A DNA stretch of 34,661 nucleotides from Planctomycetota bacterium (GTDB lineage: Bacteria > Planctomycetota > UBA1135 > GCA-002686595), in contig PBIX01000036.1 in the NCBI GenBank assembly GCA_002720975.1, positions 1 through 34,661 on the forward strand. Reading direction: 5' to 3'. Below the pieces are notes generated by a model. The model was given only the letters and a program-made list of their open reading frames with translations, searched no databases and was not told the origin of the DNA. The translations under genes were made by a program, and so were the position numbers. Of the stretch, positions 1 through 8,515 are shown piece by piece (position 1 is the stretch's first letter; every line of letters starts with the position of its first letter).

Positions 1-1
1 C

Positions 2-661
2 CAGGTTCGTATGCGCTTCGAGGGCACGAGCACGGTCGACGGCAGGGTGGGCCACGACGGATCGACCGTCCAGCAGTTGCCGCCCATCATCGGTCCGGAC
101 CAGATCGGCAGCCTGGGGAGCCCTCCGTACATCGACAGCGACGGGTACACCTTCGTGCTCGATTCTTCGGGTATGGCCGTCTCTGAGGACGGGCACTATA
201 TTTACAAGGAGAATACTCAGCTGCTGAGAGGCTTCAGCGTCAAGCTTGAGGACGGTTCCGATCCCATGACCTACCAGTTCTACGTCATCACCAGTGCCTC
301 GTACGACGCGGGCCTGGATCGCCTGACCTGCGCAGTGGACCCCAGCGGCCCGGTGCCTGATAACTTCATTTCGGGCGGACCCATCATGGTTTCCCTCGTG
401 CCGCACTTCCTGCGGGTGATCACGAACGGTATCCACGATTCATTCCCCGTGGACAGCGAGGTTCAGATGCGCTTCGATGCCGCCAAGGTGGACCCCGGCA
501 CGGGTTTGCCGGGTATTACCCTTGGTTGGACGTTTGACCCGAATGACATGAATGCCGACCAGTGGGACTTCATCCGCATGGAGATCGAGTTCGAGATCGA
601 GTTGGACGTGACCGCACCCCGACCCGGTCTGGACCACCTGCGGATGTCCTACGAGTTCTAG
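2..661 (+). CDS. C-terminal part of a secreted-type protein of unknown function (5' end outside window)
   Basis: The frame is open from the first bases of the window, and the codons before the first ATG (Q-V-R) are compatible with coding sequence, so this is probably the tail of a longer gene. About 219 residues are visible. The text is beta-rich and acidic, with few lysines and no membrane segment. The phrase VRMRFEG near the start is echoed by VQMRFDAA about 150 residues later, which may mark two related beta modules. It ends in RPGLDHLRMSYEF. I do not recognise a family. The location beside Ig-like lipoproteins suggests an extracytoplasmic protein, but no signal peptide can be seen because the start is missing. 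A strong hairpin follows the stop. Confidence 0.75.
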   Translation, partial: QVRMRFEGTSTVDGRVGHDGSTVQQLPPIIGPDQIGSLGSPPYIDSDGYTFVLDSSGMAVSEDGHYIYKENTQLLRGFSVKLEDGSDPMTYQFYVITSASYDAGLDRLTCAVDPSGPVPDNFISGGPIMVSLVPHFLRVITNGIHDSFPVDSEVQMRFDAAKVDPGTGLPGITLGWTFDPNDMNADQWDFIRMEIEFEIELDVTAPRPGLDHLRMSYEF

Positions 662-684
662 GGCACAAGCACCAAGAAACGCAC

Positions 685-722
685 AGCGGGCGGGCTGACC
701 TGAGACGGTTGGCTCGCCCGCT
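685..722 (+). terminator. Hairpin terminator after the first gene
   Basis: Arms at 685-700 and 707-722 form a 16-bp stem, with three G-T wobbles, around the six-base loop TGAGAC. It lies 24 bases after the stop. No good T-run follows, so it may act with another factor or protect the mRNA end. Confidence 0.6.
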
Positions 723-799
723 CTCATTGGCGGTGGGAAAGCGAGCTCCTCTTCTGGGGCTTTCTGGCGGTGAGTCCCGCCGATGGGTCTAATGGGCTC

Positions 800-2623
800 A
801 TGGAGGTCGCTCCGATCCAGCGCGTAAGAGGCGGACTTTCCGCGTGGTCCCCGGCCCTATGGGCTGGCGCGATCCTGTGTGCCGCTTGCGGCCAGGCCCC
901 CGTGGCTGTGGAAGCTGTGCGACTGGAGAGCATCCGGCCCGTAGAGGGGGAGGGCGTCTACCTGAATGAGGAGATCGTGCTGACCTTCTCCCAGGCCATT
1001 GATCCCTCATCGGTGGCCTCCACCAGCCTGAGAATAGTGGACGACGCAGGTCGCGAGGCCGAGGGGCGCTGGGAGGTCGTCGGTCGACAGGCGCGCTTCG
1101 CTCCGCGCCCTGTCTTGTCCGGGACTCTGACCGACGGGGGCTACCTACCGGGAACGGTCTACAGTGTGGACCTTGGCGGCTTTCCGCGCCTCGACGGGTT
1201 GCGCGGACTGAAGGGCGAGCCTCTGGACCGCAGCTGGCGGTGGTCGTTTTCGACGGCCGAGGTGGGTCCGGGCCGGCGAGGTTTCGTCTTTGACGATGCT
1301 TCGCCCGGTACGGGCGCCCACGTCTCCTTGTCCAACGCGCGGCCCCTGCACCCCGGCGAGGCTCTCGTCCTGGAATGCAACGAACCCCTCGACCCTTCCT
1401 CTCTGCGCGAGGAGGAGTTCCGGATCGAGCGTGTGGAATCCGGTGCCGCCGCATTCACCTGCAGGGTGAAGGCGAGATTCCTGGCCAATCATCCCGAGGG
1501 CTCTCGTGGTCCTCTTGAACCGTGCGCCGTGATCGAGTTCATGCCTACCGAACGCCTCGAGCCCGGCAGCTACCTACTCCTGGGCTCAGGTGTCACCCTG
1601 ACCGACTACGGGGGCAACCCCGTGTGGCCTGCGGGCCTGGGTCGGCAGCCCCACGCTTTTGGAGTGCGGAGGCCGCCCCCCTCAGGAGCCGGTGAGTTGG
1701 AATCCCAGGCGCACTACCAACTCTCGTTTCTCGATCGCACGGAGTTCTTGTCCGTGGCTGTGCCTGGAACCGACGGCCTGGCCCACTGGAGCGATGGGGG
1801 TGTGCTGTCGGTTCGCTTTCCCAAGGCCGCTGGTGAGGGTGCTCATGGGGCACTCGATCTGCGGGGTCTGGAGGACCGCCATGACCTGCAAGCCACGACG
1901 CTCTCCGTGGCCAAGGGAGCGCAGGTGGATCTCGGAGCCGGGCCTGGCCTACGCGTCCTACGTGCCCAGGGGCGCGTGCACATCGCGGGCCACCTCGGTC
2001 GCCGGATCTCACAAACGGATGAGCCTCGGCCCGGACCCGCGATCCCCGGCCACCCCTATGTGGACGGGGAGAGCTTGAGCCAATGGCTGGAGCGGGCACG
2101 TGCCGAGGACTGGCCCTGGACCGTGTTGATCGCCGGTGGAGACCTGGTGATTGATGGGGACCTGGTCGTGAATACTCCCCTGCTCCTTGTGGCCGGTGGC
2201 TGGATCCGGGTGGAGGGGCGTGTGGACCAACCCCCAGGCCAGCTGTGGCTCCTTAGCGAGGGGGGTGGCCTTCGCATGGATCCAACCGCTACGGTTCCCG
2301 ATCTGGTGATTGAAGCGCCAGACGGCAATCCCCTGAAGCAGACCCTTCATCTGGCCGCCGTCAGCGCCCCCCTGCCTGCGCGAGTCATCTCCTACCGCTG
2401 GCTCGAACCCCTGGTGGGGGGGCGACAGGGTGCCGGGCGCTACGAGGTGAGCTACCTGCCCGCGACCGGGCCGGTGGAACGGGGGCGGGCGGTGAAGCAT
2501 CCGCGGCTTCTGGAAGGGGAAGGCCCCGTGCGGGTTTTGTTGGAGTTGTTCGTCACACCTGGACCCCTCTGGGACCCACCGAGCCTCGACTTTGTGACTC
2601 TGCGCTGGGCCACTGACCGCTAA
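800..2623 (+). CDS. Ig-like domain lipoprotein
   Basis: Predicted exported lipoprotein of 607 residues. A basic N-region (QRVR), a hydrophobic stretch and the end ILCAAC give a lipoprotein signal with the modified Cys at about residue 30. Residues about 43-150 and 165-290 look like two SbsA/Big_5-type Ig-like domains, each with the phrase 'EEIVLTFSQAIDPSS' or 'EALVLECNEPLDPSS'. Residues about 340-500 are short alternating beta strands (DLVIDGDLVVN, GGWIRVEGRVD), as in the two large lipoproteins at 15712 and 19209. A GTG at 770 is an alternative start, but the ATG at 800 gives a normal signal-peptide length. It ends 8 bases before the prepilin peptidase gene, so the two are probably cotranscribed. 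A surface structural or binding role is inference. Confidence 0.85.
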   Translation: MEVAPIQRVRGGLSAWSPALWAGAILCAACGQAPVAVEAVRLESIRPVEGEGVYLNEEIVLTFSQAIDPSSVASTSLRIVDDAGREAEGRWEVVGRQARFAPRPVLSGTLTDGGYLPGTVYSVDLGGFPRLDGLRGLKGEPLDRSWRWSFSTAEVGPGRRGFVFDDASPGTGAHVSLSNARPLHPGEALVLECNEPLDPSSLREEEFRIERVESGAAAFTCRVKARFLANHPEGSRGPLEPCAVIEFMPTERLEPGSYLLLGSGVTLTDYGGNPVWPAGLGRQPHAFGVRRPPPSGAGELESQAHYQLSFLDRTEFLSVAVPGTDGLAHWSDGGVLSVRFPKAAGEGAHGALDLRGLEDRHDLQATTLSVAKGAQVDLGAGPGLRVLRAQGRVHIAGHLGRRISQTDEPRPGPAIPGHPYVDGESLSQWLERARAEDWPWTVLIAGGDLVIDGDLVVNTPLLLVAGGWIRVEGRVDQPPGQLWLLSEGGGLRMDPTATVPDLVIEAPDGNPLKQTLHLAAVSAPLPARVISYRWLEPLVGGRQGAGRYEVSYLPATGPVERGRAVKHPRLLEGEGPVRVLLELFVTPGPLWDPPSLDFVTLRWATDR

Positions 2624-2631
2624 CACCATCC

Positions 2632-3555
2632 ATGTCACTCAGCGAACTCCCCCCCGGTTCCGTTGCCCTTGCCTGGGCCCTCCTGGGCTTGATGGTCGGC
2701 TCCTTTCTGAACGTCTGTATCTATCGCTTGCCGCGGGAGGGCATGAGCGTGAGCCGTCCGCGACGCAGCCAATGCCCCGCCTGCGGTACGGAATTGGGCT
2801 GGGTCGAGAACATCCCCTTGCTCTCATGGATCGTCCAAGCCGGCCGCTGCCGAACCTGCAGCGCCCGGATCAGCCTGCGCTACCCCCTGGTCGAGGCCTC
2901 GAACGCCGGCCTGTGGTACATGGCCGTCACCTTGGCGGGCCCAGCGGATTGGCCCCTGTGGCTGTGCTGGTCGGTTGTGCTTTCAGGTCTGCTCGTGGCC
3001 ACCATGGTCGACTTCGATTGCTTCCAGATCCCCGATGAGGTCTCTTTGGGCGGGTGCGTGCTCGCGCCTCTGGCTTGCCTCTGCGTCCCCGGTCTCCAGG
3101 GAGAGACGCTCCTCGCGCAGTTCCTTTCTGCGGACCCTCTGGGTGGAGTGGACCGTGTCGGCGCCCTATTGAGCAGCTTCGCCGGAATGGGGGTGGGGGC
3201 CGGTGTGCTGCTTCTCATTGGTGCGCTGGGCAAGAGAATCTATGGGGCTGAGGCCATGGGTTTGGGGGATGTGAAGCTCCTGGCTGCCGGGGGCGGCTTC
3301 ATAGGACCCGGTGGAGCCCTGGTGGCCTTGGCCCTGGCGGCTCTGGTGGCCTCGGTCTTCGGGCTCCTCAACATGCTGCGGTTCTTCATCCTCAGCCGGT
3401 CCAGGGCTCGGGGGCGCGGAAGGTCTGTTGGGATCAGACGGTCCCTGCGTGTGGCACGTCTGGCAGGCCGCTACTTACCTTTTGGACCCTTCCTCGGACT
3501 TGGAATTGGAATCGTGCTCCTGGCTTGGGATGATCTGAGCTTCCTGTGGCTCTGA
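2632..3555 (+). CDS. pilD: Prepilin peptidase / N-methyltransferase (type IV leader peptidase)
   Basis: Inner-membrane aspartic protease that cleaves the leader of type IV prepilins and type II pseudopilins and methylates the new N-terminus; 307 residues, normal for the family. The N-terminal domain has MVGSFLNVCIYRLP and two CxxC pairs (Cys48/51 and 73/76) of the zinc-binding DiS_P_DiS region. The peptidase A24 domain has the two catalytic aspartates in VDFDxxxIPD (about Asp127) and GLGD (Asp213), between several membrane helices. The gene starts 8 bases after the Ig-like lipoprotein and has no clear ribosome-binding site, which suggests coupling. The likely substrate in this window is the prepilin at 12790. 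Confidence 0.97.
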   Translation: MSLSELPPGSVALAWALLGLMVGSFLNVCIYRLPREGMSVSRPRRSQCPACGTELGWVENIPLLSWIVQAGRCRTCSARISLRYPLVEASNAGLWYMAVTLAGPADWPLWLCWSVVLSGLLVATMVDFDCFQIPDEVSLGGCVLAPLACLCVPGLQGETLLAQFLSADPLGGVDRVGALLSSFAGMGVGAGVLLLIGALGKRIYGAEAMGLGDVKLLAAGGGFIGPGGALVALALAALVASVFGLLNMLRFFILSRSRARGRGRSVGIRRSLRVARLAGRYLPFGPFLGLGIGIVLLAWDDLSFLWL

Positions 3556-3618
3556 GCCCAAGCCAAGACGCCAGGCTCGGGAGTTACAACTGGACCCGAA
3601 CAGCAAGGGGGAATTCTC

Positions 3619-4287
3619 ATGTCCGAACGAACGATACTGGCAGGATCCGCAGGCCTGCTCCTCTTGGCCAGCCTCCTTACGGGCTGCGCCTCGACGCCAT
3701 CCAATAGCATGGCCCTGGAGGGGGGCCGATCGGAGGAACGCAAACTCCGCGCCCAGAACATGGTGTTGACCGATGACGTGGCTCGCCTCCAAAACGAGTG
3801 CGACCGTCTGGCCGAAGCACTGCAGGAGACCACACGCGAATTGGAGAGCCGCGAAGCCACGAGTACCGCCTTTCCGGATCTTGAAGCTGAGGGCATCTCC
3901 GTGGATCGGAGGGGGGCGGACGTGGTCTTCACCATTCCCACCTCCGTGACCTTTGGCTCGGGCAAGGCGTCCGTCAGTCGAGCCGGGCAAGAGGCCCTGC
4001 GAATCCTGGCCCGACGCCTGCGAGAGTTCACGGGTGATGCTCACTTCCACGTAGAGGGGCACACAGACTCCGATCCCATTCGTAGTTCGGGATTCAAGTC
4101 CAACCGTGACCTGTCCCTCCAGCGCTCCATGGCCGTGGTGGACTTCCTGGTGAAGGAGTGCAAGATCGCTGACGAGCGGTTCGTGGTGGCGGGCTATGGT
4201 CCTCACCGGCCCCTCTCTCCCAACGATGGTGCGGCCAACAAGGCCCGCAACCGTCGCGTGGAGTTGGTCGTCCGTCAGGGTCAGTAG
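3619..4287 (+). CDS. OmpA-family peptidoglycan-binding lipoprotein
   Basis: Predicted outer-membrane lipoprotein of 222 residues that would anchor the membrane to peptidoglycan. The signal ends in the lipobox LTGC (Cys near residue 25). Residues about 40-75 form a charged heptad-like coiled coil (EERKLRAQNMVL...). The C-terminal OmpA domain starts near residue 90 and holds the typical stretches VTFGSGKASVS, VEGHTDSDPI, NRDLSLQRSMAVVDFL and NKARNRRVEL, including the Asp and Arg expected to bind diaminopimelate. AAGGGGGA at 3605-3612 is a strong ribosome-binding site for this start. The layout resembles Pal or the C-terminus of MotB, but there is no membrane anchor other than the lipid. A hairpin follows the gene. 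Confidence 0.93.
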   Translation: MSERTILAGSAGLLLLASLLTGCASTPSNSMALEGGRSEERKLRAQNMVLTDDVARLQNECDRLAEALQETTRELESREATSTAFPDLEAEGISVDRRGADVVFTIPTSVTFGSGKASVSRAGQEALRILARRLREFTGDAHFHVEGHTDSDPIRSSGFKSNRDLSLQRSMAVVDFLVKECKIADERFVVAGYGPHRPLSPNDGAANKARNRRVELVVRQGQ

Positions 4288-4299
4288 GAATGCGTAAAT

Positions 4300-4316
4300 G
4301 CTCGCCCCAGGCGAGC
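4300..4316 (+). terminator. Short perfect hairpin after the OmpA-family gene
   Basis: GCTCGCC and GGCGAGC form a perfect 7-bp stem with loop CCA, 12 bases after the stop. There is no T-run after it. It is a plausible end of the OmpA-family transcript and sits 163 bases before the sulfatase. Confidence 0.45.
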
Positions 4317-4479
4317 CGGACCTGCACGATAGTCCGCCCGATCCCAGGGACACATCTTGTGGCGAGGCTGCGCTCAGTCCCGCGCGGGTGAGGATAGAGA
4401 CGCCGAGGCCTTCGAGTCCCTCCTCGTCATCACTGGTTCACGAGAAGCCGCGGCAGCATCCTTCTGATACGTTACCGCC

Positions 4480-5847
4480 ATGCGGTCCCTGCACCTCGTC
4501 CTGCCCCCCATTCTCGCAGCCTGCACGGGCCTGGGCCCCAGCCAGACCTCGGTCGCGACCCACTCCGCCGCTCGGCTGGACAGCGGTCCGGAGGCCAGGC
4601 AGCCGAACATCCTGATCATCTTCACCGACGACCAGGGCTACGCGGACCTCTCCTGCACCGGCAGTGAGAAGAATCAGACCCCCCGGCTCGACCAGCTGGC
4701 CAGCGAGGGAACACTCTTCACCTCCTTCTACGCCCAGACGGTGTGCGGGCCGTCCCGCTCGGCCCTTCTGACCGGCCGGCACCCGATCCGGAGCAAGGGT
4801 TGGGGAATGCCCGCCTCCGAGGTCACCTTCGCCGAGAGGATGCGCGGGGTCGGCTACCAGACGGCATGCATCGGCAAGTGGGACGTCTCCAACCGCAAGG
4901 CGATCGTCGAGCGGATGCCGAACGCTCAGGGCTTCGACCACTACTTCGGCACCCTGGGTGCGAACGACGACGGCGTGGTGCACTTCCACGAGAACAACGA
5001 GGAGGCCGGCTCCACCCGGGACATGGGCAGCCTGACGCGGCTCTACACTGAGAAGGCCCTCTCCTTCCTCCGTGACGAGCGCGATCCGGAGCGCCCCTTC
5101 GTCCTCTATGTGGCTCACACGATGATGCACACCATCATCGACGCCTCCGAGCCCTTCCGCGGCCAGTCAGAGGGAGGGCTCTACGGGGATGTCGTGGAGG
5201 AGTTTGACCACGAGACAGGGCGCCTGCTCGACGCACTGGACGAGCTGGGGTTGCGGGACAGCACCCTGGTGATCTACACCAGCGACAATGGCCCCTGGAA
5301 CCAGGACAGGTACACCCAGAGTAAGAAGGGGCACCCGGAGGGCTCGGTCTTCTGGGGAGACTCCGGCCTCCTACGGAACGGCAAGGGCTCCTGCTACGAG
5401 GCCGGCTACCGGGTGCCGTGCATCGTTCGCTGGCCCGGAAAGGTGCCGGCAGGGCGCGTCAATGACGCGATCTTCGCGACGATCGACCTGATGCCGACCC
5501 TCGCAGGCCTGTGCGGCTTCGAGCTGCCCGAGGATCGCAGGATCGACGGGATCGAGCAGACAGGGCTGCTGCTGGGCGAGCGGGAGAGCGGCCGGGATCA
5601 CTTCTACTATCACGACGCTGGCGTACGCCGCGGCCGGTGGAAGTACCTGAAGGCCGAGGCCTTGTTCCACGGCTACGCCATCGATCCCGACCGGGAGAAG
5701 GCAGAGGAGCTGTATGACCTGGAGGCTGACCTTGGCGAGCGCATCAACCTCGCAGTGCAGCACCCAGAGAAGGTCGCCGAGCTGCGGGCCTTGATGCAGT
5801 CCATCGAGGCCGGGGATCGGCTCGACCCCAAGGCGAACGATCGCTGA
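4480..5847 (+). CDS. Sulfatase lipoprotein (formylglycine type)
   Basis: Sulfatase-family hydrolase of 455 residues, expected to remove sulfate esters from sulfated glycans or similar compounds. The N-terminus gives a short signal ending in LAAC (Cys15), so it is probably a lipoprotein. Visible catalytic parts: FTDDQG with metal ligands Asp50/Asp51; the C-x-P-S-R signature in VCGPSRSALLTGR, with Cys89 as the residue oxidised to formylglycine; Lys133; TSDNGPW with Asp269/Asn270; and the C-terminal GKGSCYEAGYRVPCIVRWPG. The usual GKWHLG motif reads GKWDVS here, replacing the normal His with Asp. The enzyme needs a maturase, which is not in this window. The gene stands alone between gaps of 192 and 416 bases. 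The substrate cannot be assigned. Confidence 0.95.
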   Translation: MRSLHLVLPPILAACTGLGPSQTSVATHSAARLDSGPEARQPNILIIFTDDQGYADLSCTGSEKNQTPRLDQLASEGTLFTSFYAQTVCGPSRSALLTGRHPIRSKGWGMPASEVTFAERMRGVGYQTACIGKWDVSNRKAIVERMPNAQGFDHYFGTLGANDDGVVHFHENNEEAGSTRDMGSLTRLYTEKALSFLRDERDPERPFVLYVAHTMMHTIIDASEPFRGQSEGGLYGDVVEEFDHETGRLLDALDELGLRDSTLVIYTSDNGPWNQDRYTQSKKGHPEGSVFWGDSGLLRNGKGSCYEAGYRVPCIVRWPGKVPAGRVNDAIFATIDLMPTLAGLCGFELPEDRRIDGIEQTGLLLGERESGRDHFYYHDAGVRRGRWKYLKAEALFHGYAIDPDREKAEELYDLEADLGERINLAVQHPEKVAELRALMQSIEAGDRLDPKANDR

Positions 5848-5868
5848 GCCCGGCCGGCGGCTGGGCTC
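5846..5868 (+). terminator. Hairpin overlapping the sulfatase stop
   Basis: GAGCCC at 5846-5851 pairs with GGGCTC at 5863-5868, and the GC-rich interior can extend the stem. It is followed by a C-run, not a T-run, so termination is uncertain. Confidence 0.3.
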
Positions 5869-6263
5869 CCCCCCCTGGCCCAACCACGCCCAGCACTACG
5901 CCCCCTGGCCGCACGGGTGGCCAGAGCAGGGGCGCTGGTCCATCGCGGGGGACCCCTGGGCTGCCCAGCGGGTGGACGCGGGCCCGGGACAAGCTCGTCG
6001 GCCCCATGGGCGCCCACGCCACCAGCAGGGGCACGAGGCTGGAGGACTTCTTCGTGGAGGCGTAACCGGAAAGAGGATGCCGGAGCGACTCAGGGCCACA
6101 GCAGGTCTGTTCAAAAAAACCGGGTCATGGGTAGGATAGGGTCCGCTCTTTACAGATCGCCCCCTCCCGGAGCGGTCTGTGTTCTGTCGTCCCAACTCCG
6201 TTGTCCCGCACCCGCTTCGATGTGCATACATCGCGCACGCGGGGATTTCCTCTCAGAGTTCTC
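5848..6263. other. 416-bp gap with coding-like remnants
   Basis: No convincing intact gene is present. One forward frame ending with the stop at 6063-6065 reads as protein-like text over its last 25 or so codons (ARDKLVGPMGAHA, then RLEDFFVEA). A different frame just upstream reads PWPNHAQHYAPWPHGWPEQ. The two do not join without a frameshift, so this could be the tail of a decayed gene. I could not name a family. The last 150 bases are lower in GC and hold a possible promoter for the EF-G-like gene. Confidence 0.3.
6110..6137 (+). promoter_or_regulatory. Possible sigma-70-like promoter for the EF-G-like gene
   Basis: TTCAAA (6110-6115) and TAGGAT (6132-6137) are 16 bases apart, each matching four of six consensus positions. 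They lie in a locally A-rich stretch about 125 bases before the chosen start. Weak evidence. Confidence 0.25.
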
Positions 6264-8270
6264 ATGACCCAACTCAAGTCACTCCGCAACATCGCTTTCG
6301 TTGGCCACCCCTCCGTGGGCAAGACCACCCTCGTGGACTCCTTTGCCCACCTGACCGGGGCATCTCCCCGCAAGGGATCAGTTGCTGACAAGAGCAGTAT
6401 CTGTGACACGGAGCCTGAGGAGCAGGAGAAACAACACACGCTACAGTTGGCGTCCGTGTGGGCTGAGCACAATGATTGCGTCTGGACACTCCTGGATACT
6501 CCGGGCTACCCCGAGTTCATCTCTGAGGTTCAGTCGGCCATGTTCTGCGCGGATCTGGTCGTAGGGGTTGTCAGTTGCGCGAGCGGTACGACATTCAATC
6601 TGCGCACCAAGATGAAGCAGGCCCTTGCCATGGGGCGTGGGCGGGCGATCATCCTGACGCACCTCGACGGCGAGAATGCCGACTTCGACACCTCTATCGC
6701 CGACCTGCGCTCTGGAGTGGGGGAGCAGTGCGTGCCGGTGCTCCTACCTGACGGGAGTGGAGCCGCATTCACCTCCGTGAGTCGCACGATTCTCAACCCC
6801 GAGAGTGAGTGGGCCGGGAGACTCAAGGATCGCGTGATGGATGGTTGCGAGGACGAGGACCTGCTGATGGAGTACCTCGAAAACCAGGAGCTGACCGAAG
6901 AGCAACTGGAAGAGCACATGCCGAAGGCCATCGCCAAGGGAGACCTAGTCCCGGTACTCGTGTGCAACCCTGAGAGTGGCTTGGCCGTGGATCGTGCCCT
7001 GGAGTACCTGCGGCGATTCGCCCCCAGCCCGGTTTGCCTACCCACCCGGGATGGAGACGGCGAGGTCGTTGAGCCCGACCCGGCTGGGGTCATGGCCGGC
7101 ACCGTCTTCAGCGTGGCCAGCGACCCGCACGTGGGCAAGATCTGCATGGTTCGTATTCACCGGGGAACGCTGACCACAAGTGATCATGTCGTCTCCGCCG
7201 AAGGGGGCAAGGGTGAGAAGCTGGGTGGGCTGTTCCGCATGGTGGGCAAGAACCGGGAGACCGTGGATTCTGCTGGTCCCGGGGACGTCGTGGCCTTCTC
7301 CAAGGTGGAAGGCCTGCCGATCTGGGCGAATTTCACGTCCGCGGGCGGGGGAGTTCTGTCCGTACCCACGCCGACTCCGCCCAACCCCATGGTGGGATTG
7401 GCCGTGACCCCCAAGTCCCGCGCCGATGAGCAGAAGATCGGTGAGTCCTTGAACAAGCTCATGACCGAGGACCCCACCCTGCACCTGGTTCACGACCCCG
7501 ACACCCACGAGGTTGTGGTGCAGGGAATGAGCGACCTGCACCTGCAGTTGCTATTCGATCGCCTGCAGCGGAGGTTCGGCGTGGAGGTCGAGACGGCTCT
7601 GCCGCGGATCGCTTACCGGGAGACGATTTCCAAGAGCTCGGAGGGTCATCACCGCCATCGCAAGCAGAGCGGTGGGCGCGGTCAGTTTGGGGAGTGCTAC
7701 CTGCGACTCAAGCCCCTTCCTCAGGGTAGTGGCGTGGTCTTCAAGGACTCCGTCGTGGGAGGATCCATCCCGCGGAACCTGATTCCCGCCGTGGACAAGG
7801 GGATCCACGAGGTCTGCGCAGAGGGAATCCTCACGAACGGTTCGGTCGTGGACGTGGAAGCCGAGGTCTACGATGGCAAGTTCCATGCCGTGGATTCCGA
7901 TGAGGGAAGCTTCAGGATGGCGGGCGCCCGTGCCTTCTCGGATGGCTTCGAGAAGGCCAAGCCCGTGCTGCTCGAGCCGATCATGAAACTGGAGATCCAC
8001 GTGCCCACGGATGACGCAGGCACGATCTTCAGCGACCTGACCAGCCAGCGCCGTGGTCACGTTCTCGACCAGAGTAACGAGGAGGACGGTGCCATTACGG
8101 TGATCGTGGCCGAGGCGCCCCTGTCGCTGGTGCAGACCTACCACCGGGACCTCAAGTCCCAGACGGCCGGCGAGGGATCCTACCTGATGGACTTCGCCCG
8201 CTTCGCTCCCATGCCGGCAGCTGAGCAGGTCAAGATTCTGACAGTGGTCGGGAAGCGCCAGGCCGAGTAG
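6264..8270 (+). CDS. EF-G-like translational GTPase
   Basis: Elongation-factor-G family protein of 668 residues. The classical role is ribosome translocation; for a paralogue, recycling, a stress role or another ribosome function is also possible. The G domain has the P-loop GHPSVGKTT (14-22) and DTPGYPEF (78-85). The base-recognition motif, normally NKxD, reads THLD (132-135), and the switch I RGITI region is replaced by EKQHTLQL. Domain IV is well kept (GGSIPRNLIPAVDKG, then DGKFHAVDSDEGSF), and domain V contains LLEPIMKLEIHVP. The ATG at 6264 is chosen because family homology begins there; an upstream in-frame start at 6201 would add 21 poorly conserved residues. No ribosomal protein genes are nearby, so it is probably not the housekeeping EF-G. 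Confidence 0.93.
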   Translation: MTQLKSLRNIAFVGHPSVGKTTLVDSFAHLTGASPRKGSVADKSSICDTEPEEQEKQHTLQLASVWAEHNDCVWTLLDTPGYPEFISEVQSAMFCADLVVGVVSCASGTTFNLRTKMKQALAMGRGRAIILTHLDGENADFDTSIADLRSGVGEQCVPVLLPDGSGAAFTSVSRTILNPESEWAGRLKDRVMDGCEDEDLLMEYLENQELTEEQLEEHMPKAIAKGDLVPVLVCNPESGLAVDRALEYLRRFAPSPVCLPTRDGDGEVVEPDPAGVMAGTVFSVASDPHVGKICMVRIHRGTLTTSDHVVSAEGGKGEKLGGLFRMVGKNRETVDSAGPGDVVAFSKVEGLPIWANFTSAGGGVLSVPTPTPPNPMVGLAVTPKSRADEQKIGESLNKLMTEDPTLHLVHDPDTHEVVVQGMSDLHLQLLFDRLQRRFGVEVETALPRIAYRETISKSSEGHHRHRKQSGGRGQFGECYLRLKPLPQGSGVVFKDSVVGGSIPRNLIPAVDKGIHEVCAEGILTNGSVVDVEAEVYDGKFHAVDSDEGSFRMAGARAFSDGFEKAKPVLLEPIMKLEIHVPTDDAGTIFSDLTSQRRGHVLDQSNEEDGAITVIVAEAPLSLVQTYHRDLKSQTAGEGSYLMDFARFAPMPAAEQVKILTVVGKRQAE

Positions 8271-8295
8271 TCGGAAGGGGCTGCCCCACCGGCTT

Positions 8296-8322
8296 CGACC
8301 TGTGGTTCAACCACCGGGGTCG
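8296..8322 (+). terminator. Possible terminator after the EF-G-like gene
   Basis: CGACC (8296-8300) pairs with GGTCG (8318-8322) and GTGG with CCAC inside, around the loop TTCAA. TG-rich sequence with scattered T follows. It is 25 bases after the stop. Confidence 0.35.
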
Positions 8323-8434
8323 TGTCGTTGTGTCTCAGATGGAGACGCACACGGTCGTCGCATTTGAACCTGTCGCGGTCGGGCTCGCCTGGAGCTCGTG
8401 TATTGCCCCCCCGGTTGGTCGGGTTTTCTCAGGT

Positions 8435-8453
8435 TCGGCCCCCGTAGGGCCGA
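8435..8453 (+). promoter_or_regulatory. Perfect hairpin in the pilT leader
   Basis: TCGGCCC and GGGCCGA form a 7-bp perfect stem with loop CCGTA, 62 bases before the pilT start. Its position suggests a 5' untranslated region element, such as mRNA stability or protein binding. No function can be assigned. Confidence 0.35.
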
Positions 8454-8515
8454 TGAAGAGGACAGGACCCCTGGCGCTCTCAGTGCCCCTCAGAGCCCTA
8501 GGAGAAGAACCGACG

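Noticed and set aside
3475..4353. Minus-strand open frame of 292 codons across the OmpA-family gene
   Set aside because: It is the antisense of a gene with clear domains and a strong ribosome-binding site, and its text matches no fold.
8330..8515. 62-residue N-terminal extension of PilT
   Set aside because: The AGGAGAAG site at 8500-8507 and the family N-terminus support the ATG at 8516, and the extension covers two hairpins.
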